A stretch of DNA of 37,763 nucleotides from Bacillus sp. (in: firmicutes) (GTDB lineage: Bacteria; Bacillota; Bacilli; Bacillales; Cytobacillaceae). The stretch covers positions 1 through 37,763 of the forward strand of contig WTKE01000102.1 of assembly GCA_011524525.1 (NCBI GenBank), in the 5' to 3' direction. Position numbers and translations under genes: made by a program. The stretch's first letter is position 1, and each line of letters opens with the position of its first letter. This document shows positions 1-7,296 of this stretch, piece by piece. The notes beneath the pieces were generated by a model. The model was not told where the DNA came from, did no database searches, and saw only the letters and a program-made list of their open reading frames with translations.

Positions 1-66
1 TTTTGTACATTCTTAAACGATCAAAAATGTACATCGTTAGCTTGACATTTACAGATTCAACTATTC

Positions 67-493
67 ATTCGGACTCTGGGATCGTTTGTATGGGAGCTGC
101 TGTCCGAATTAGGCACTTATTCGGACTCGATATTCGTTTGCATGGGAGTTCCTGTCCGATTCGGCTATTCATTCGGACTCTGGGGTCGTTTGTATGGGAG
201 CTCCTGTCCGAATGAGGCACTTATTCGGACTCGATTTCCGTTTGCACGGGAGTTTCTGTCCAATTCAGCTATTCATTCGGACTCTGGGATCGATTGTATG
301 GGAGCTCCTGTCCGAATGAGGCACTTATTCGGACTCTGGGATCGTTTGCATGGGAGCTCCTGTCCGAATGAGGCACTTATTCGGACTCTGGGATCGATTG
401 TATGGGGGCTGCTGTCCGAATCACGCACTTATTCGGACTCGATATTCGTTTGCACGGGAGTTCCTGTCCGATTCAGCTATTCATTCGGACTCT
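67..493. repeat. Array of eight tandem 52-bp repeats plus a partial ninth unit
   Basis: Units start exactly every 52 bases at 67, 119, 171, 223, 275, 327, 379 and 431, with an 11-base partial copy at 483. Each begins ATTCGGACTC and carries GTCCGAAT (or a one- or two-base variant) at unit positions 36-43. ATTCGGAC and GTCCGAAT are inverted repeats, so adjoining units can form 8-bp hairpins with 9-base loops. There are two sub-types: A (units 1, 3, 5, 6, 7; CTGGGATCG core, spacer ending GCACTT) and B (units 2, 4, 8; GATATTCG or GATTTCCG core, spacer ending GCTATTC), in the order A-B-A-B-A-A-A-B. Since 52 is not a multiple of 3, open frames across the array shift phase at each unit and are unlikely to be genes. 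Function is unknown. The 1-559 interval holds only this array and the fur terminator. Confidence 0.93.
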
Positions 494-526
494 CATTGAA
501 TCAAATCTATCAAAAAAGCCCAAATA

Positions 527-552
527 AAAAACCTTTCCATTTGAAAAGGTTT
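527..552 (-). terminator. Intrinsic terminator of fur
   Basis: Read on the minus strand, AAAACCTTT and AAAGGTTTT form a 9-bp stem with an 8-base loop, and the second arm runs into T residues (TTTTTTATTT). It lies 8 bases past the fur stop codon. Confidence 0.85.
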
Positions 553-559
553 TGCTCGT

Positions 560-1015
560 TTATTCTTCTGTCTCTACTTTGTCATGACAGCGGTAGCATA
601 TCCCATGAAAGGTTAAACGGTGGTCCTTAATCTTAAAGTTCCAGCGGCGTTCTACCGTCTCTTCTACATCTTCAAGTAGATCTTCCTGTATTTCGTCAAC
701 TGCTCCACATTCAATACATACTAAATGGTGATGGAAGTGTGCTGCACCTTCTTGTCTTAGGTCGTACCTTGAGACTCCATCTCCAAAGTTTATTTTATCA
801 ACAATTTTCAATTCTGTAAGTAATTCCAGAGTTCGATAAACAGTTGCCAATCCAATCTCAGGCGATTTTTCTTTTACAAGGAGGTATACATCTTCCGCAC
901 TTAAATGATCCTCTTCATGCTCTAATAACACTCGAACGGTTGCTTCGCGCTGAGGTGTTAACTTGTAACTGGACGAATGTAACTGTTTTTTAATTCTATC
1001 AATTCGATTTTCCAT
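560..1015 (-). CDS. fur: Ferric uptake regulator Fur
   Basis: Fur is the cytoplasmic Fe(II)-sensing dimeric repressor of iron-uptake genes. The 151-residue product has the family layout: an N-terminal winged helix (about residues 10-85, including TPQREATVRVL and GLATVYRTLELL), the His-rich metal site HFHHH at 93-97, and two CxxC pairs (C100/C103 and C140/C143) that bind structural zinc. It looks close to B. subtilis Fur from its MENRIDRIKK start to its end. A GTG lies one codon upstream, but the ATG at 1015 was chosen because it gives an 8-base gap from the AGGGAGGA ribosome site and matches the known N-terminus. It follows spoIIM on the same strand with its own sigma-A promoter between them. 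Confidence 0.96.
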   Translation of the reverse strand: MENRIDRIKKQLHSSSYKLTPQREATVRVLLEHEEDHLSAEDVYLLVKEKSPEIGLATVYRTLELLTELKIVDKINFGDGVSRYDLRQEGAAHFHHHLVCIECGAVDEIQEDLLEDVEETVERRWNFKIKDHRLTFHGICYRCHDKVETEE

Positions 1016-1048
1016 CACGAAAGTCCTCCCTCGCCACTGTCAATACCC

Positions 1049-1076
1049 ATTATAACAGATGGGAATAGACTTTCAA
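1049..1076 (-). promoter_or_regulatory. Sigma-A promoter of fur
   Basis: On the minus strand a TTGAAA -35 box (1071-1076) and a perfect TATAAT -10 box (1049-1054) are separated by 16 bases. The AGGGAGGA ribosome site and the fur start follow directly. Confidence 0.75.
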
Positions 1077-1100
1077 AATAAAATAATTACAAATAAGCGA

Positions 1101-1132
1101 AAATAACCATTATCAAATAAAAATAATTATAA
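1101..1132 (-). promoter_or_regulatory. Possible PerR-like and Fur-like operators upstream of fur
   Basis: On the minus strand 1118-1132 reads TTATAATTATTTTTA, 12 of 14 fixed positions of the PerR consensus TTATAATNATTATAA. The stretch 1101-1115 reads TGATAATGGTTATTT, a good left half and a poor right half of the 7-1-7 Fur box. B. subtilis fur is PerR-controlled, so this would make sense. However, the sites lie 25-55 bases upstream of the -35 box and the DNA is very AT-rich, so chance matches are possible. Confidence 0.3.
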
Positions 1133-1777
1133 TTAAGAGTGAATTGATTCAACAATTGTTTTCATTAGTAATGGTGATATATATGCTTCAATGGCAGCTG
1201 CTATGGCAATGAATACGAGAGCCGCTAAAAAGGCTGCAACGTATCCACCTAACATCGGCATGATTGGTTGGCCCTGTTTTTTCATAAACTGTCTTCGAAT
1301 CATTTTTAATGAGAATGCTACTGACAGGGTTGCGCCGATAATAAATACTGGGATAATTAATAGATTTTGCGGAAGTACAGATACAAATGATAAAACAAAA
1401 CCTTCCCAGCCCATTTGATTCACCAAAAAACCGACCGTAAACCCAACAACCATTCCTTTCATAAACAATAGTATAAGTGTAATCGGTAAGCCGATAATTG
1501 ATACACCTAATACCCACATAAGCCCCACAAACTTACTGTTATGAAAAAAACTTTGATAAAACAAATCTTTTGATGCCGCTACTTTTCCGTCTGATACTTG
1601 TCCGAAAAATTGTGACAAATAATAAAACAAGTCTTCCTTCTGGGTAAAGCTTAAACTATTAACAATAATCGCTCCAAAGATGACCCCCATTAGAAATAAC
1701 ACCACTACAAATAAATAAATCGAGGAGTGCTCGCGAAAATGCATTGCTACGACGTTCTGGTATTTTCTTTTCTTCAA
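1133..1777 (-). CDS. spoIIM: Stage II sporulation protein M
   Basis: SpoIIM is the membrane scaffold of the SpoIID-SpoIIM-SpoIIP complex, which remodels septal peptidoglycan and drives engulfment of the forespore by the mother cell. The 214-residue product is a typical family member (DUF95-like). It has a basic N-terminus, a first hydrophobic helix at about residues 19-41, and at least four more membrane segments to the C-terminus (about 85-105, 107-120, 125-160 and 175-205). The start is a TTG at 1777, preceded at good distance by AGGGGAGGAAAGG. A sigma-E promoter lies upstream, as expected for mother-cell expression. The stop is 57 bases before the fur -35 box with no terminator between, so read-through into fur is possible. 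Confidence 0.95.
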   Translation of the reverse strand: MKKRKYQNVVAMHFREHSSIYLFVVVLFLMGVIFGAIIVNSLSFTQKEDLFYYLSQFFGQVSDGKVAASKDLFYQSFFHNSKFVGLMWVLGVSIIGLPITLILLFMKGMVVGFTVGFLVNQMGWEGFVLSFVSVLPQNLLIIPVFIIGATLSVAFSLKMIRRQFMKKQGQPIMPMLGGYVAAFLAALVFIAIAAAIEAYISPLLMKTIVESIHS

Positions 1778-1810
1778 TTGCCTTTCCTCCCCTTACAACT
1801 CAGTTAGTAA

Positions 1811-1839
1811 AATGTATGCAAACTCTAGTAAAGGTATGA
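1811..1839 (-). promoter_or_regulatory. Sigma-E promoter of spoIIM
   Basis: On the minus strand CATACATT (1811-1818) matches the sigma-E -10 consensus CATACAHT perfectly. TCATACC (1833-1839) is a fair match to the sigma-E -35 box, and the spacer is the usual 14 bases. Confidence 0.8.
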
Positions 1840-1861
1840 CTAGATAGATTCTAAAAATCTC

Positions 1862-1891
1862 TTGTCATATCCATAACTTACCAGTTATAAT
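1862..1891 (+). promoter_or_regulatory. Sigma-A promoter of the GNAT gene
   Basis: TTGTCA (1862-1867) and TATAAT (1886-1891) are separated by 18 bases. They lie 33 bases upstream of the acetyltransferase start and are divergent from the spoIIM promoter. Confidence 0.7.
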
Positions 1892-1924
1892 ACTCGAAAT
1901 CTCATCTTTTTGGAGGGAAAGATC

Positions 1925-2485
1925 ATGAAACCTATATTAATAGATTTCCCAGAAAAAATAGAATCAGAACGTCTTTATATTCGACCTTGTATGCCTGGGG
2001 ACGGTCATCTTGTCTACGAAGCTATACAAGCATCATTAAACGAATTACAGAAGTGGCTCCCATTCGCTCATCATAGTCAATCGCTTGAAGAGGTAGAAGA
2101 AGGGGTTAGAAAATCGTATGCACAATTTATATTAAAAGAGGATATTCGTCTTCATATTTTTAGAAAAGAGGATCATCAATTTATTGGTTCTACAGGGCTG
2201 CACCGAATTAATTGGGAGGCAGGTTGCTTTGAAATCGGATATTGGTGTGATAGCCGCTTTACCAGAAAGGGTTATATCACGGAATCAACAACTGCTTTAA
2301 TACATTTTGTCTTTCAAGATTTGCAAGCGAATCGCGTAGAAATCCGTTGTGATCCGGATAATATCGCTAGTCGAAGCATTCCTAAAAAACTCGGATTTAC
2401 CCTAGAAGCCACCTTAAAAAATAATAGTAAAAGTGCGGATGGAAAAACACTAAGGGATACCTGTGTTTTTTCAAAGCTTAAATAA
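1925..2485 (+). CDS. GNAT N-acetyltransferase, RimJ/RimL/YdaF type
   Basis: The product is a predicted cytoplasmic acetyl-CoA-dependent acetyltransferase of 186 residues with the Acetyltransf_3 pattern. The N-terminal IESERLYIRPCMPGD is the usual RimL-like first strand. The middle FIGSTGLHRINWEAGCFEIGYW is described here only by its ends (FIGSTG... and ...FEIGYW) and forms the beta-4 region. The Q/R-x-x-G-x-A acetyl-CoA loop is degenerate (FTRKGYITES). IRCDPDNIASRSIPKKLGF is the typical C-terminal helix and strand. The ATG at 1925 was chosen because GGAGGG at 1912-1917 lies 7 bases before it; a TTG at 1910 would start inside the ribosome site. It is a single-gene unit ended by a shared hairpin. 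The substrate (ribosomal protein, polyamine or drug) cannot be told. Confidence 0.85.
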   Translation: MKPILIDFPEKIESERLYIRPCMPGDGHLVYEAIQASLNELQKWLPFAHHSQSLEEVEEGVRKSYAQFILKEDIRLHIFRKEDHQFIGSTGLHRINWEAGCFEIGYWCDSRFTRKGYITESTTALIHFVFQDLQANRVEIRCDPDNIASRSIPKKLGFTLEATLKNNSKSADGKTLRDTCVFSKLK

Positions 2486-2486
2486 A

Positions 2487-2521
2487 ATAGAAGAGACAGT
2501 ATTTTCTACTGTCTCTTCTAT
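2487..2521. terminator. Bidirectional terminator between the GNAT gene and endoQ
   Basis: A perfect 15-bp stem (2487-2501 with 2507-2521) closes a 5-base loop (TTTTC). It lies between convergent genes, and the endoQ stop codon (2518-2520) is inside the right arm. Confidence 0.85.
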
Positions 2522-3681
2522 TCAATAATCTTCCCGTACCTTCCGCCACCGCCTGCATGGAAATGAAGTTCTCCGTTTCTAGCTGAAACAATTAATTCTG
2601 CCACGCGTTTTGGTACAACCTCATATAAAGCTTCTTCCGGTACGTGATGAAGAATGGCCATTTCCGTGCCAAAATGATCTAGTAATTTTTGAAAAAGCTT
2701 TGGTCCTAGTCCTGGAATAAATTCTAATGGAACTTGATGAATATATGGAGGCCGCCCCTTCTTTCCCTCTTTAGAGGTTTGAAGCTCTCGTATTCTTGTG
2801 GCAACTCCTTTAATGAATTTTGTATGGCCACAAGCTTCACATGATTGGTCGGACAACTGAACTTTTTCATTACAGTGAGCACATACGGTTTCATGATACT
2901 TTCCAAGCAATGGATCAAGTCCATAATTTGCCTCCACATACTGACCATCTTGGTTGTATAGAGCCTCCTGAAAGCTAGTAAAAGACAACTCTTTCATTCT
3001 TATCTGCTGATACTCTCTTGCGATTTTTCCTAATGAGTGTGCATCTGAATTCGTCACATATGAATAACGATGAAGCTCACCTATTTGGTCTGCCATTTGC
3101 GTATTAGCACTTAATCCAAGCTCTATGCCGTCTATTAAGTCTGGATCAAATACTTCGGTGAGTGACTGTTTTACTCCTTTTCCAAACAAGCTTTTAAAAG
3201 GAGTAAATACATGGGCCGGTATAAATATTCCCCCTAGCTCCTTCACCTTTTTCTGCAATTCAAGTCCCGTGACATACACACGCTGTGAGCTTAGGTTGAT
3301 ATTTTTCAAATGATGGGAGAGCCATTGAGAAAATTTCTTTAATCGAGCTATGTCAGGAAAAAAGGCTAGTATATGAATAGGTCCCTTGCAGTTATCGTCA
3401 TAGATTTCAAGTTCAGAACCCATTAGGATAAGCATGTCTCCATACAGCAAACCGCCTCTTTTAGCCTCTATTATTTCCCCATCCCTTATCAAGGCTTCCA
3501 TCTCTTGAATGACCTCAGGTGAATGGCAATCGATGATTCCTATGATATCCAATCCCTTAATTGCTCTCGCATGCTGAATAATATTCGAAAACGTTAATGA
3601 TTTTGACCCCGTTATTTTCACTGCCTTCCCATTCCATGTTCTCCCAATATGGATGTGAAGGTCTGCGAAGTACGAGTTCAC
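2518..3681 (-). CDS. Endonuclease Q family protein (YqxK type)
   Basis: EndoQ enzymes nick DNA 5' of deaminated bases (uracil, hypoxanthine, xanthine) and AP sites, an alternative to glycosylase-initiated repair. The 387-residue protein starts with a PHP phosphoesterase domain: DLHIHIGR (H9, H11), DCH at 51-53, GSELEIY (E90), H103, PAHVFTP (H157) and NSDAH (D212, H214) are the expected metal ligands. A four-cysteine zinc element follows (C267, C270, C281, C284), then a helix-hairpin-helix-like stretch IPGLGPKLFQKLLDHFG near 322-338 and a glycine-rich tail. This domain order is the EndoQ signature. The start is a GTG that overlaps the nudF stop by 4 bases (GTGA), so translation is probably coupled. 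Activity is inferred from family membership. Confidence 0.88.
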   Translation of the reverse strand: MNSYFADLHIHIGRTWNGKAVKITGSKSLTFSNIIQHARAIKGLDIIGIIDCHSPEVIQEMEALIRDGEIIEAKRGGLLYGDMLILMGSELEIYDDNCKGPIHILAFFPDIARLKKFSQWLSHHLKNINLSSQRVYVTGLELQKKVKELGGIFIPAHVFTPFKSLFGKGVKQSLTEVFDPDLIDGIELGLSANTQMADQIGELHRYSYVTNSDAHSLGKIAREYQQIRMKELSFTSFQEALYNQDGQYVEANYGLDPLLGKYHETVCAHCNEKVQLSDQSCEACGHTKFIKGVATRIRELQTSKEGKKGRPPYIHQVPLEFIPGLGPKLFQKLLDHFGTEMAILHHVPEEALYEVVPKRVAELIVSARNGELHFHAGGGGRYGKIIE

Positions 3682-4232
3682 TTCTTTAATGCCTCTTGAA
3701 GTTGTAAGTATTGAACAGCATAGGCTGTTTTTGCATCATATATTTTTCTCTCTTCTATGTACCCTAGTGCTTCTTCAAGCGTTAGCTCTACTAATGTAAC
3801 AAATTCATCCTCATCAGGCGGTGCAGCGTCTTCTTTTTTCTCTAATCCACGTGCCACATATAAATGAACAAGTTCATCTGCGAAGCCAGGTGATGTGTAA
3901 AAAGAAATCAACCAGTCTAGGCTTTTGCATACATAACCTGTCTCTTCTTCTAGCTCACGCTTCGCACAAAGGGATGGTTCTTCTCCCTTTTCAAGCTTTC
4001 CTGCAGGGATTTCCACTACATCTCTTTCCAAAGCTTTTCTGTATTGCTCAACCATTACTATTTTTCCTTCATCTGTAACCGCAATAACAGCAACTGCGCC
4101 TGGATGTTTTATTAGCTCTCGTTTCGAATGCTTTCCATTTGGCAACTCCACATCGTCTACCTGTAACGAGATGATTTTCCCAGAGAAGATCTTTTCTGAT
4201 TTTATAGTTTTTTCTTCAAAGGATGAACTCAT
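3678..4232 (-). CDS. nudF: ADP-ribose pyrophosphatase NudF
   Basis: This Nudix hydrolase splits ADP-ribose and related nucleoside diphosphate sugars into AMP and sugar phosphate, clearing reactive ADP-ribose from the cytoplasm. The 184-residue protein has the complete Nudix box near residues 78-100: a G five residues before the first E, then RELEEETG. The flanking strands AVAVIAVTDEGKIVMVEQYR and VVEIPAGKLEKGEEP are characteristic of the ADPRase branch. CAGGAGTGGAG precedes the ATG. It forms a two-gene operon with the downstream endoQ gene (4-base overlap) and is divergent from mciZ, an order remembered from B. subtilis. Confidence 0.93.
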   Translation of the reverse strand: MSSSFEEKTIKSEKIFSGKIISLQVDDVELPNGKHSKRELIKHPGAVAVIAVTDEGKIVMVEQYRKALERDVVEIPAGKLEKGEEPSLCAKRELEEETGYVCKSLDWLISFYTSPGFADELVHLYVARGLEKKEDAAPPDEDEFVTLVELTLEEALGYIEERKIYDAKTAYAVQYLQLQEALKK

Positions 4233-4248
4233 TTGTCTCCACTCCTGT

Positions 4249-4277
4249 TCTATAGTCAGCTAGTTTCCTCATACATT
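4249..4277 (+). promoter_or_regulatory. Probable sigma-E promoter of mciZ
   Basis: CATACATT at 4270-4277 matches the sigma-E -10 consensus. TCTATAG at 4249-4255, 14 bases upstream, is a weak -35 match. The predicted start is about 20 bases before the mciZ ATG. MciZ is made in the mother cell under sigma-E in B. subtilis, which supports the reading. Confidence 0.55.
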
Positions 4278-4305
4278 TTATCATACCTTAATTTGGAGGA
4301 AAGTG

Positions 4306-4440
4306 ATGAAAATATACTTACATGGAAAAGGAATTGTTCTTGTTGGAAAAGCATGGGAAATTCGACACAAACTTCTCCAATATTCTAAAGACTACACTCT
4401 CGTAAAAGACTGGGTCGAGGACGAGAGAAAGAAAAAGTAA
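4306..4440 (+). CDS. mciZ: MciZ, sporulation inhibitor of FtsZ
   Basis: MciZ is a tiny mother-cell peptide that caps the minus end of FtsZ filaments and blocks Z-ring assembly during sporulation. This 44-residue reading frame is too short for routine gene calling. It contains GIVLVGKAWEIRHKL near residues 9-23 and YTLVKDW near 30-36, which line up with the VVLVGKAWEIRAKL and VKDW segments of the 40-residue B. subtilis MciZ as I remember it. GGAGGA at 4295-4300 lies 5 bases before the ATG. It sits between nudF and yqkF, the remembered location in B. subtilis. The C-terminus (VEDERKKK) is slightly longer and more charged than in B. subtilis. Confidence 0.88.
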   Translation: MKIYLHGKGIVLVGKAWEIRHKLLQYSKDYTLVKDWVEDERKKK

Positions 4441-4525
4441 GGCTTGTTCTTCGCATCAATGGAAAATTTTCTGTAAAATAATGAGCAGAAGGTAATCTAT
4501 TTTATAGAAGAAGGTGCTTAATCCT

Positions 4526-5434
4526 ATGGAAAAGAGACGTCTTGGAAAGTCGGATTTATATGTAACAGAACTGGGACTTGGATGCATGACGCTTGGAACA
4601 GATGCACTTTCTGCAGAACGAATCATAGAAGCCGCTCTTGAAGAAGGAGTCAATTATTTTGATACTGCAGACTTGTACGATTTTGGAGTGAATGAATCAA
4701 TAGTCGGACGAGCTTTGAAGCCTGTAAGAGAGAAGATAATTATTGCAACAAAGGTAGGAAACCGTTGGAACAGCAATCAGGATGGTTGGAGCTGGGATCC
4801 GAGCAAAACGTATATTAAGGAAGCCGTTAAAGACAGTCTTACTAGACTTGGAACTGATTATATCGATTTATATCAACTTCATGGTGGGACTTTGGATGAT
4901 CCAATTGATGAAACGATTGAGGCATTTGAAGAGCTCGTTAGTGAAGGTCTTATAAAATATTACGGCATATCCTCAATCCGACCTAATGTAATTCGAGATT
5001 ACGCTAGGAAATCAAATATCTCTTCCGTGATGATGCAGTACAGTATCCTTGATCGCCGTCCGGAAGAGGAAGCTCTTAGTGTTCTTCGTGAGAATGATAT
5101 TTCAGTTGTGGCACGAGGCCCTGTCGCAAAGGGTTTATTAAGCAATGTTGGGGTGAATAAAATTACGGAAAAGGGCTTTATGGATTATTCAGAGGAAGAG
5201 TTACGCTCGCTCTTATTACAATTGAGAAACCATTTTGGGGATCGATCTTTGACTGAAGTTGCATTACGATACTGTCTGAGCACTCCAACCGTTGCAAGTG
5301 TCGTTGCTGGTGCAAGCTCAGTGGAACAAGTGAAAAATAACGCCCAAGCTGTTCGCTCTCGTGCCTTAACGGAAGAAGAAGTTTCTTTTATTAAGGAATT
5401 TTCAAAAGCAAATGTGTATGGCCAGCATCGTTAA
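4526..5434 (+). CDS. yqkF: Aldo-keto reductase YqkF
   Basis: The product is a predicted NADPH-dependent aldo-keto reductase of 302 residues with a TIM-barrel fold. The catalytic tetrad is visible: D in YFDTADLY (with the Tyr of ADLYDFG), K in IIATKVGNRW and H in YQLHGGT. The NADPH-binding end is VVAGASSVEQVKNN. The unit TRLGTDYIDLYQLHG is typical of the family, and the sequence resembles B. subtilis YqkF throughout. The ATG at 4526 was chosen over a GTG four codons upstream, because AAGGTG (4511-4516) is then a well-spaced ribosome site. It is ended by a long hairpin shared with yqkE. The physiological substrate is unknown. Confidence 0.9.
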   Translation: MEKRRLGKSDLYVTELGLGCMTLGTDALSAERIIEAALEEGVNYFDTADLYDFGVNESIVGRALKPVREKIIIATKVGNRWNSNQDGWSWDPSKTYIKEAVKDSLTRLGTDYIDLYQLHGGTLDDPIDETIEAFEELVSEGLIKYYGISSIRPNVIRDYARKSNISSVMMQYSILDRRPEEEALSVLRENDISVVARGPVAKGLLSNVGVNKITEKGFMDYSEEELRSLLLQLRNHFGDRSLTEVALRYCLSTPTVASVVAGASSVEQVKNNAQAVRSRALTEEEVSFIKEFSKANVYGQHR

Positions 5435-5453
5435 TACAAAATGCTCATCTAAC

Positions 5454-5494
5454 AAGTGTTGGTCCTTCATCACAAAGATGAAGGACCAACACTT
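5454..5494. terminator. Long perfect hairpin between convergent yqkF and yqkE
   Basis: An 18-bp perfect stem (5454-5471 with 5477-5494) closes a loop ACAAA. It lies between two convergent stop codons. There is no T-run on either side, so it may act through stem strength or stabilise 3' ends rather than as a standard intrinsic terminator. Confidence 0.7.
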
Positions 5495-5498
5495 GAAA

Positions 5499-5750
5499 TC
5501 ACTTAAATTTCTTCCAATCAAATTCACTTTCATTCAGAAGCTCTTCAAACGTTTTGTTTTTTTCTTTTAGGCGGCGTTCTTCTCTTTTTCTTTCCTCTTC
5601 CGCTTCCTTTTTCGCTTGAGCTTCTTCCTCTAGTTCATTTTTTGTATTCTTTAATTGTTTGACTAGGTCTACATTCAAAAGGTCACCAAGAGTGACTGGT
5701 TTGTCTTCGACTTTCTTTTGAGCCGGGCGAGTTTGTTTTTTCTTCTTCAT
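5499..5750 (-). CDS. yqkE: YqkE family small coiled-coil protein (DUF3886)
   Basis: This 83-residue, very charged protein has no known function. It has a basic N-terminus (MKKKKQTRP), a short conserved patch VTLGDLLNVDLVKQLKN near residues 18-34, then a Glu/Lys/Arg-rich stretch (about 38-65) that should form a long coiled helix, and a C-terminal motif FEELLNESEFDWKKFK. It matches the DUF3886/YqkE family in length and end motif. GAGAGGG lies upstream of the ATG. The neighbour order yqkF-yqkE is as in B. subtilis, and it shares the hairpin terminator with yqkF. Confidence 0.85.
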   Translation of the reverse strand: MKKKKQTRPAQKKVEDKPVTLGDLLNVDLVKQLKNTKNELEEEAQAKKEAEEERKREERRLKEKNKTFEELLNESEFDWKKFK

Positions 5751-5816
5751 TCAAAATCCCTCTCTACATGTTGATGACGAATATTATACCAAAATTTTCG
5801 GTGTTCGTACTATCTA

Positions 5817-6476
5817 TCACTCAAATGCATCTAATCGGACCTTCTCATCAATTAACAACACAGGTTCAGTGGTCGCAACCACATCCTCTACCGTATAGCC
5901 CTTTGCTACTTCCACCAGCTTTAACCCATTAGAAGTTACATCAATGACAGCTCTGTCAGTAATAATTCGGTCCACTACACCTTGACCCGTTAAAGGCAAA
6001 CTACAATTTTTAAGGATTTTTGCATCACCTTTTTTATTCGTATGTTCCATAATGACGATAATTTTTCTCGCCCCATGAACCAGGTCCATAGCTCCACCCA
6101 TGCCTTTAATCATTTTCCCTGGAATCATCCAGTTCGCTAAATCTCCATTTTCGGACACTTCCATCCCTCCTAGGATGGCAATATCCACATGTCCACCTCG
6201 AATCATTGCAAATGACTCTGCACTATCAAAATAAGCAGCTCCAGGAATAGCGGTAACCGTTTCTTTCCCCGCATTAATTAAATCTGCGTCCACTTCCTCT
6301 TTCTTTGGAAAAGGTCCTATCCCGAGCAGACCATTTTCAGATTGTAAAACAACCTCTTTATTCTTTGATATAAAATTTGCAACAAGAGTTGGCATGCCTA
6401 TCCCTAAATTAACGTAAAAGCCACCTTCAATTTCCTTTTCTGCTCTTTTCGCAATTCTCTCCCGAATATTTGTCAT
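5817..6476 (-). CDS. scoB: Succinyl-CoA:3-ketoacid CoA-transferase subunit B
   Basis: The beta subunit of the enzyme that moves CoA between succinyl-CoA and acetoacetate, giving acetoacetyl-CoA for thiolysis. The 219-residue protein holds the CoA-transferase family 1 signature [14 protein letters not shown] near residues 44-57; the Glu of SENG is the catalytic residue that forms the thioester. [15 protein letters not shown] is the usual N-terminal motif and [16 protein letters not shown] the C-terminal one. It lies 15 bases downstream of scoA with its own GGGAGTGGGG ribosome site and must be co-transcribed with it. No clear terminator is seen downstream. Confidence 0.95.
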   Translation of the reverse strand: MTNIRERIAKRAEKEIEGGFYVNLGIGMPTLVANFISKNKEVVLQSENGLLGIGPFPKKEEVDADLINAGKETVTAIPGAAYFDSAESFAMIRGGHVDIAILGGMEVSENGDLANWMIPGKMIKGMGGAMDLVHGARKIIVIMEHTNKKGDAKILKNCSLPLTGQGVVDRIITDRAVIDVTSNGLKLVEVAKGYTVEDVVATTEPVLLIDEKVRLDAFE

Positions 6477-6491
6477 GTCCCCACTCCCTTT

Positions 6492-7181
6492 CTACCCTTG
6501 AACGGTTAGCCTTTCAATTCTTTTCTCCTGTTTCCCCTCAATCAGTCGCTGAACATAAATGCTTGGTGTTTGAATTTCGTTTGGATTTAATTCACCCGTT
6601 TCGTATATATGTTCAGCCTCTGCAATGGTTACTTTCCCTGCCGCAGCAATCATCGGGTTAAAATTACGAGCCGTCTTATGATAAATGAGATTTCCCATTT
6701 TATCTGCCTTCCATGCTCGAACTAGACTAAAGTCGGCATGGAGGGCCTCTTCTAGTAAATATTCTTTTCCATTAAACATTCTTGTCTCTTTTCCATCAGC
6801 AATGGGAGTACCTACTCCAGCCGGTGTATAAAAGGCAGGAATACCAGCTCCGCCCGCTCGAATCTTCTCAGCGAGAGTTCCTTGTGGGGTCAATTCCACT
6901 TCAAGCTCTCCTGATAAAACTTGCCTTTCAAATTCTTTATTTTCTCCGACATAGGAACCGATCATTTTTTTAATTTGCTTATTTTTTAATAATAACCCTA
7001 GACCCCATTCATCCACTCCACAGTTATTGGAAATGACCGTCAAGTTTGTGACTTGTCTTTCAACGAGAGCTAGAATTAAATTTTCCGGAATGCCACAAAG
7101 TCCAAAGCCCCCTACCATCAGAGTTGCACCATCATGAATATCCTTTACCGCCTCTAAATAAGACGTATAAATTGGTTTCAT
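6492..7181 (-). CDS. scoA: Succinyl-CoA:3-ketoacid CoA-transferase subunit A
   Basis: The alpha subunit partner of ScoB (229 residues). The COA_TRANSF_1 signature [13 protein letters not shown] is near residue 24, and [25 protein letters not shown] and [20 protein letters not shown] are family landmarks. A GTG three codons upstream would start inside the ribosome site AAGGGGTGA, so the ATG at 7181 was chosen. The gene is divergent from the HMG-CoA lyase gene, and a cre-like box lies 20 bases before the start. Together the three genes handle the last steps of leucine or HMG-CoA breakdown: lyase gives acetoacetate, ScoAB activates it. Confidence 0.94.
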   Translation of the reverse strand: MKPIYTSYLEAVKDIHDGATLMVGGFGLCGIPENLILALVERQVTNLTVISNNCGVDEWGLGLLLKNKQIKKMIGSYVGENKEFERQVLSGELEVELTPQGTLAEKIRAGGAGIPAFYTPAGVGTPIADGKETRMFNGKEYLLEEALHADFSLVRAWKADKMGNLIYHKTARNFNPMIAAAGKVTIAEAEHIYETGELNPNEIQTPSIYVQRLIEGKQEKRIERLTVQG

Positions 7182-7200
7182 ATCATTCACCCCTTCTTTA

Positions 7201-7214
7201 TGTAAACGCTACCA
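7201..7214 (+). promoter_or_regulatory. CcpA cre-like site between scoA and HMG-CoA lyase
   Basis: TGTAAACGCTACCA matches 13 of 14 positions of the catabolite-responsive element TGWAANCGNTNWCA. It lies 20 bases upstream of the scoA start and in the shared upstream region of the divergent lyase gene, where CcpA would repress use of ketone and branched-chain carbon in the presence of sugars. Confidence 0.65.
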
Positions 7215-7241
7215 CTTTTTTCACGATAATTTCTATTATTC

Positions 7242-7271
7242 TTGCATATTTGAAATCAATCACTCTACAAT
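7242..7271 (+). promoter_or_regulatory. Sigma-A promoter of HMG-CoA lyase gene
   Basis: TTGCAT (7242-7247) and TACAAT (7266-7271) are 18 bases apart, 26 bases before the lyase start codon. Confidence 0.6.
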
Positions 7272-7296
7272 TAACGTATGAAGGGGTGAATAAAAC

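Noticed and set aside
67..493. CRISPR array
   Set aside because: The units are contiguous and wholly repetitive; there are no unique spacers, and no cas gene is in the window.
3..630. Open frames of 70 and 162 codons across the 52-bp array
   Set aside because: The repeat length is not a multiple of three, so the same DNA is read in changing phases. The frames have no ribosome site, and one runs into the antisense of fur.
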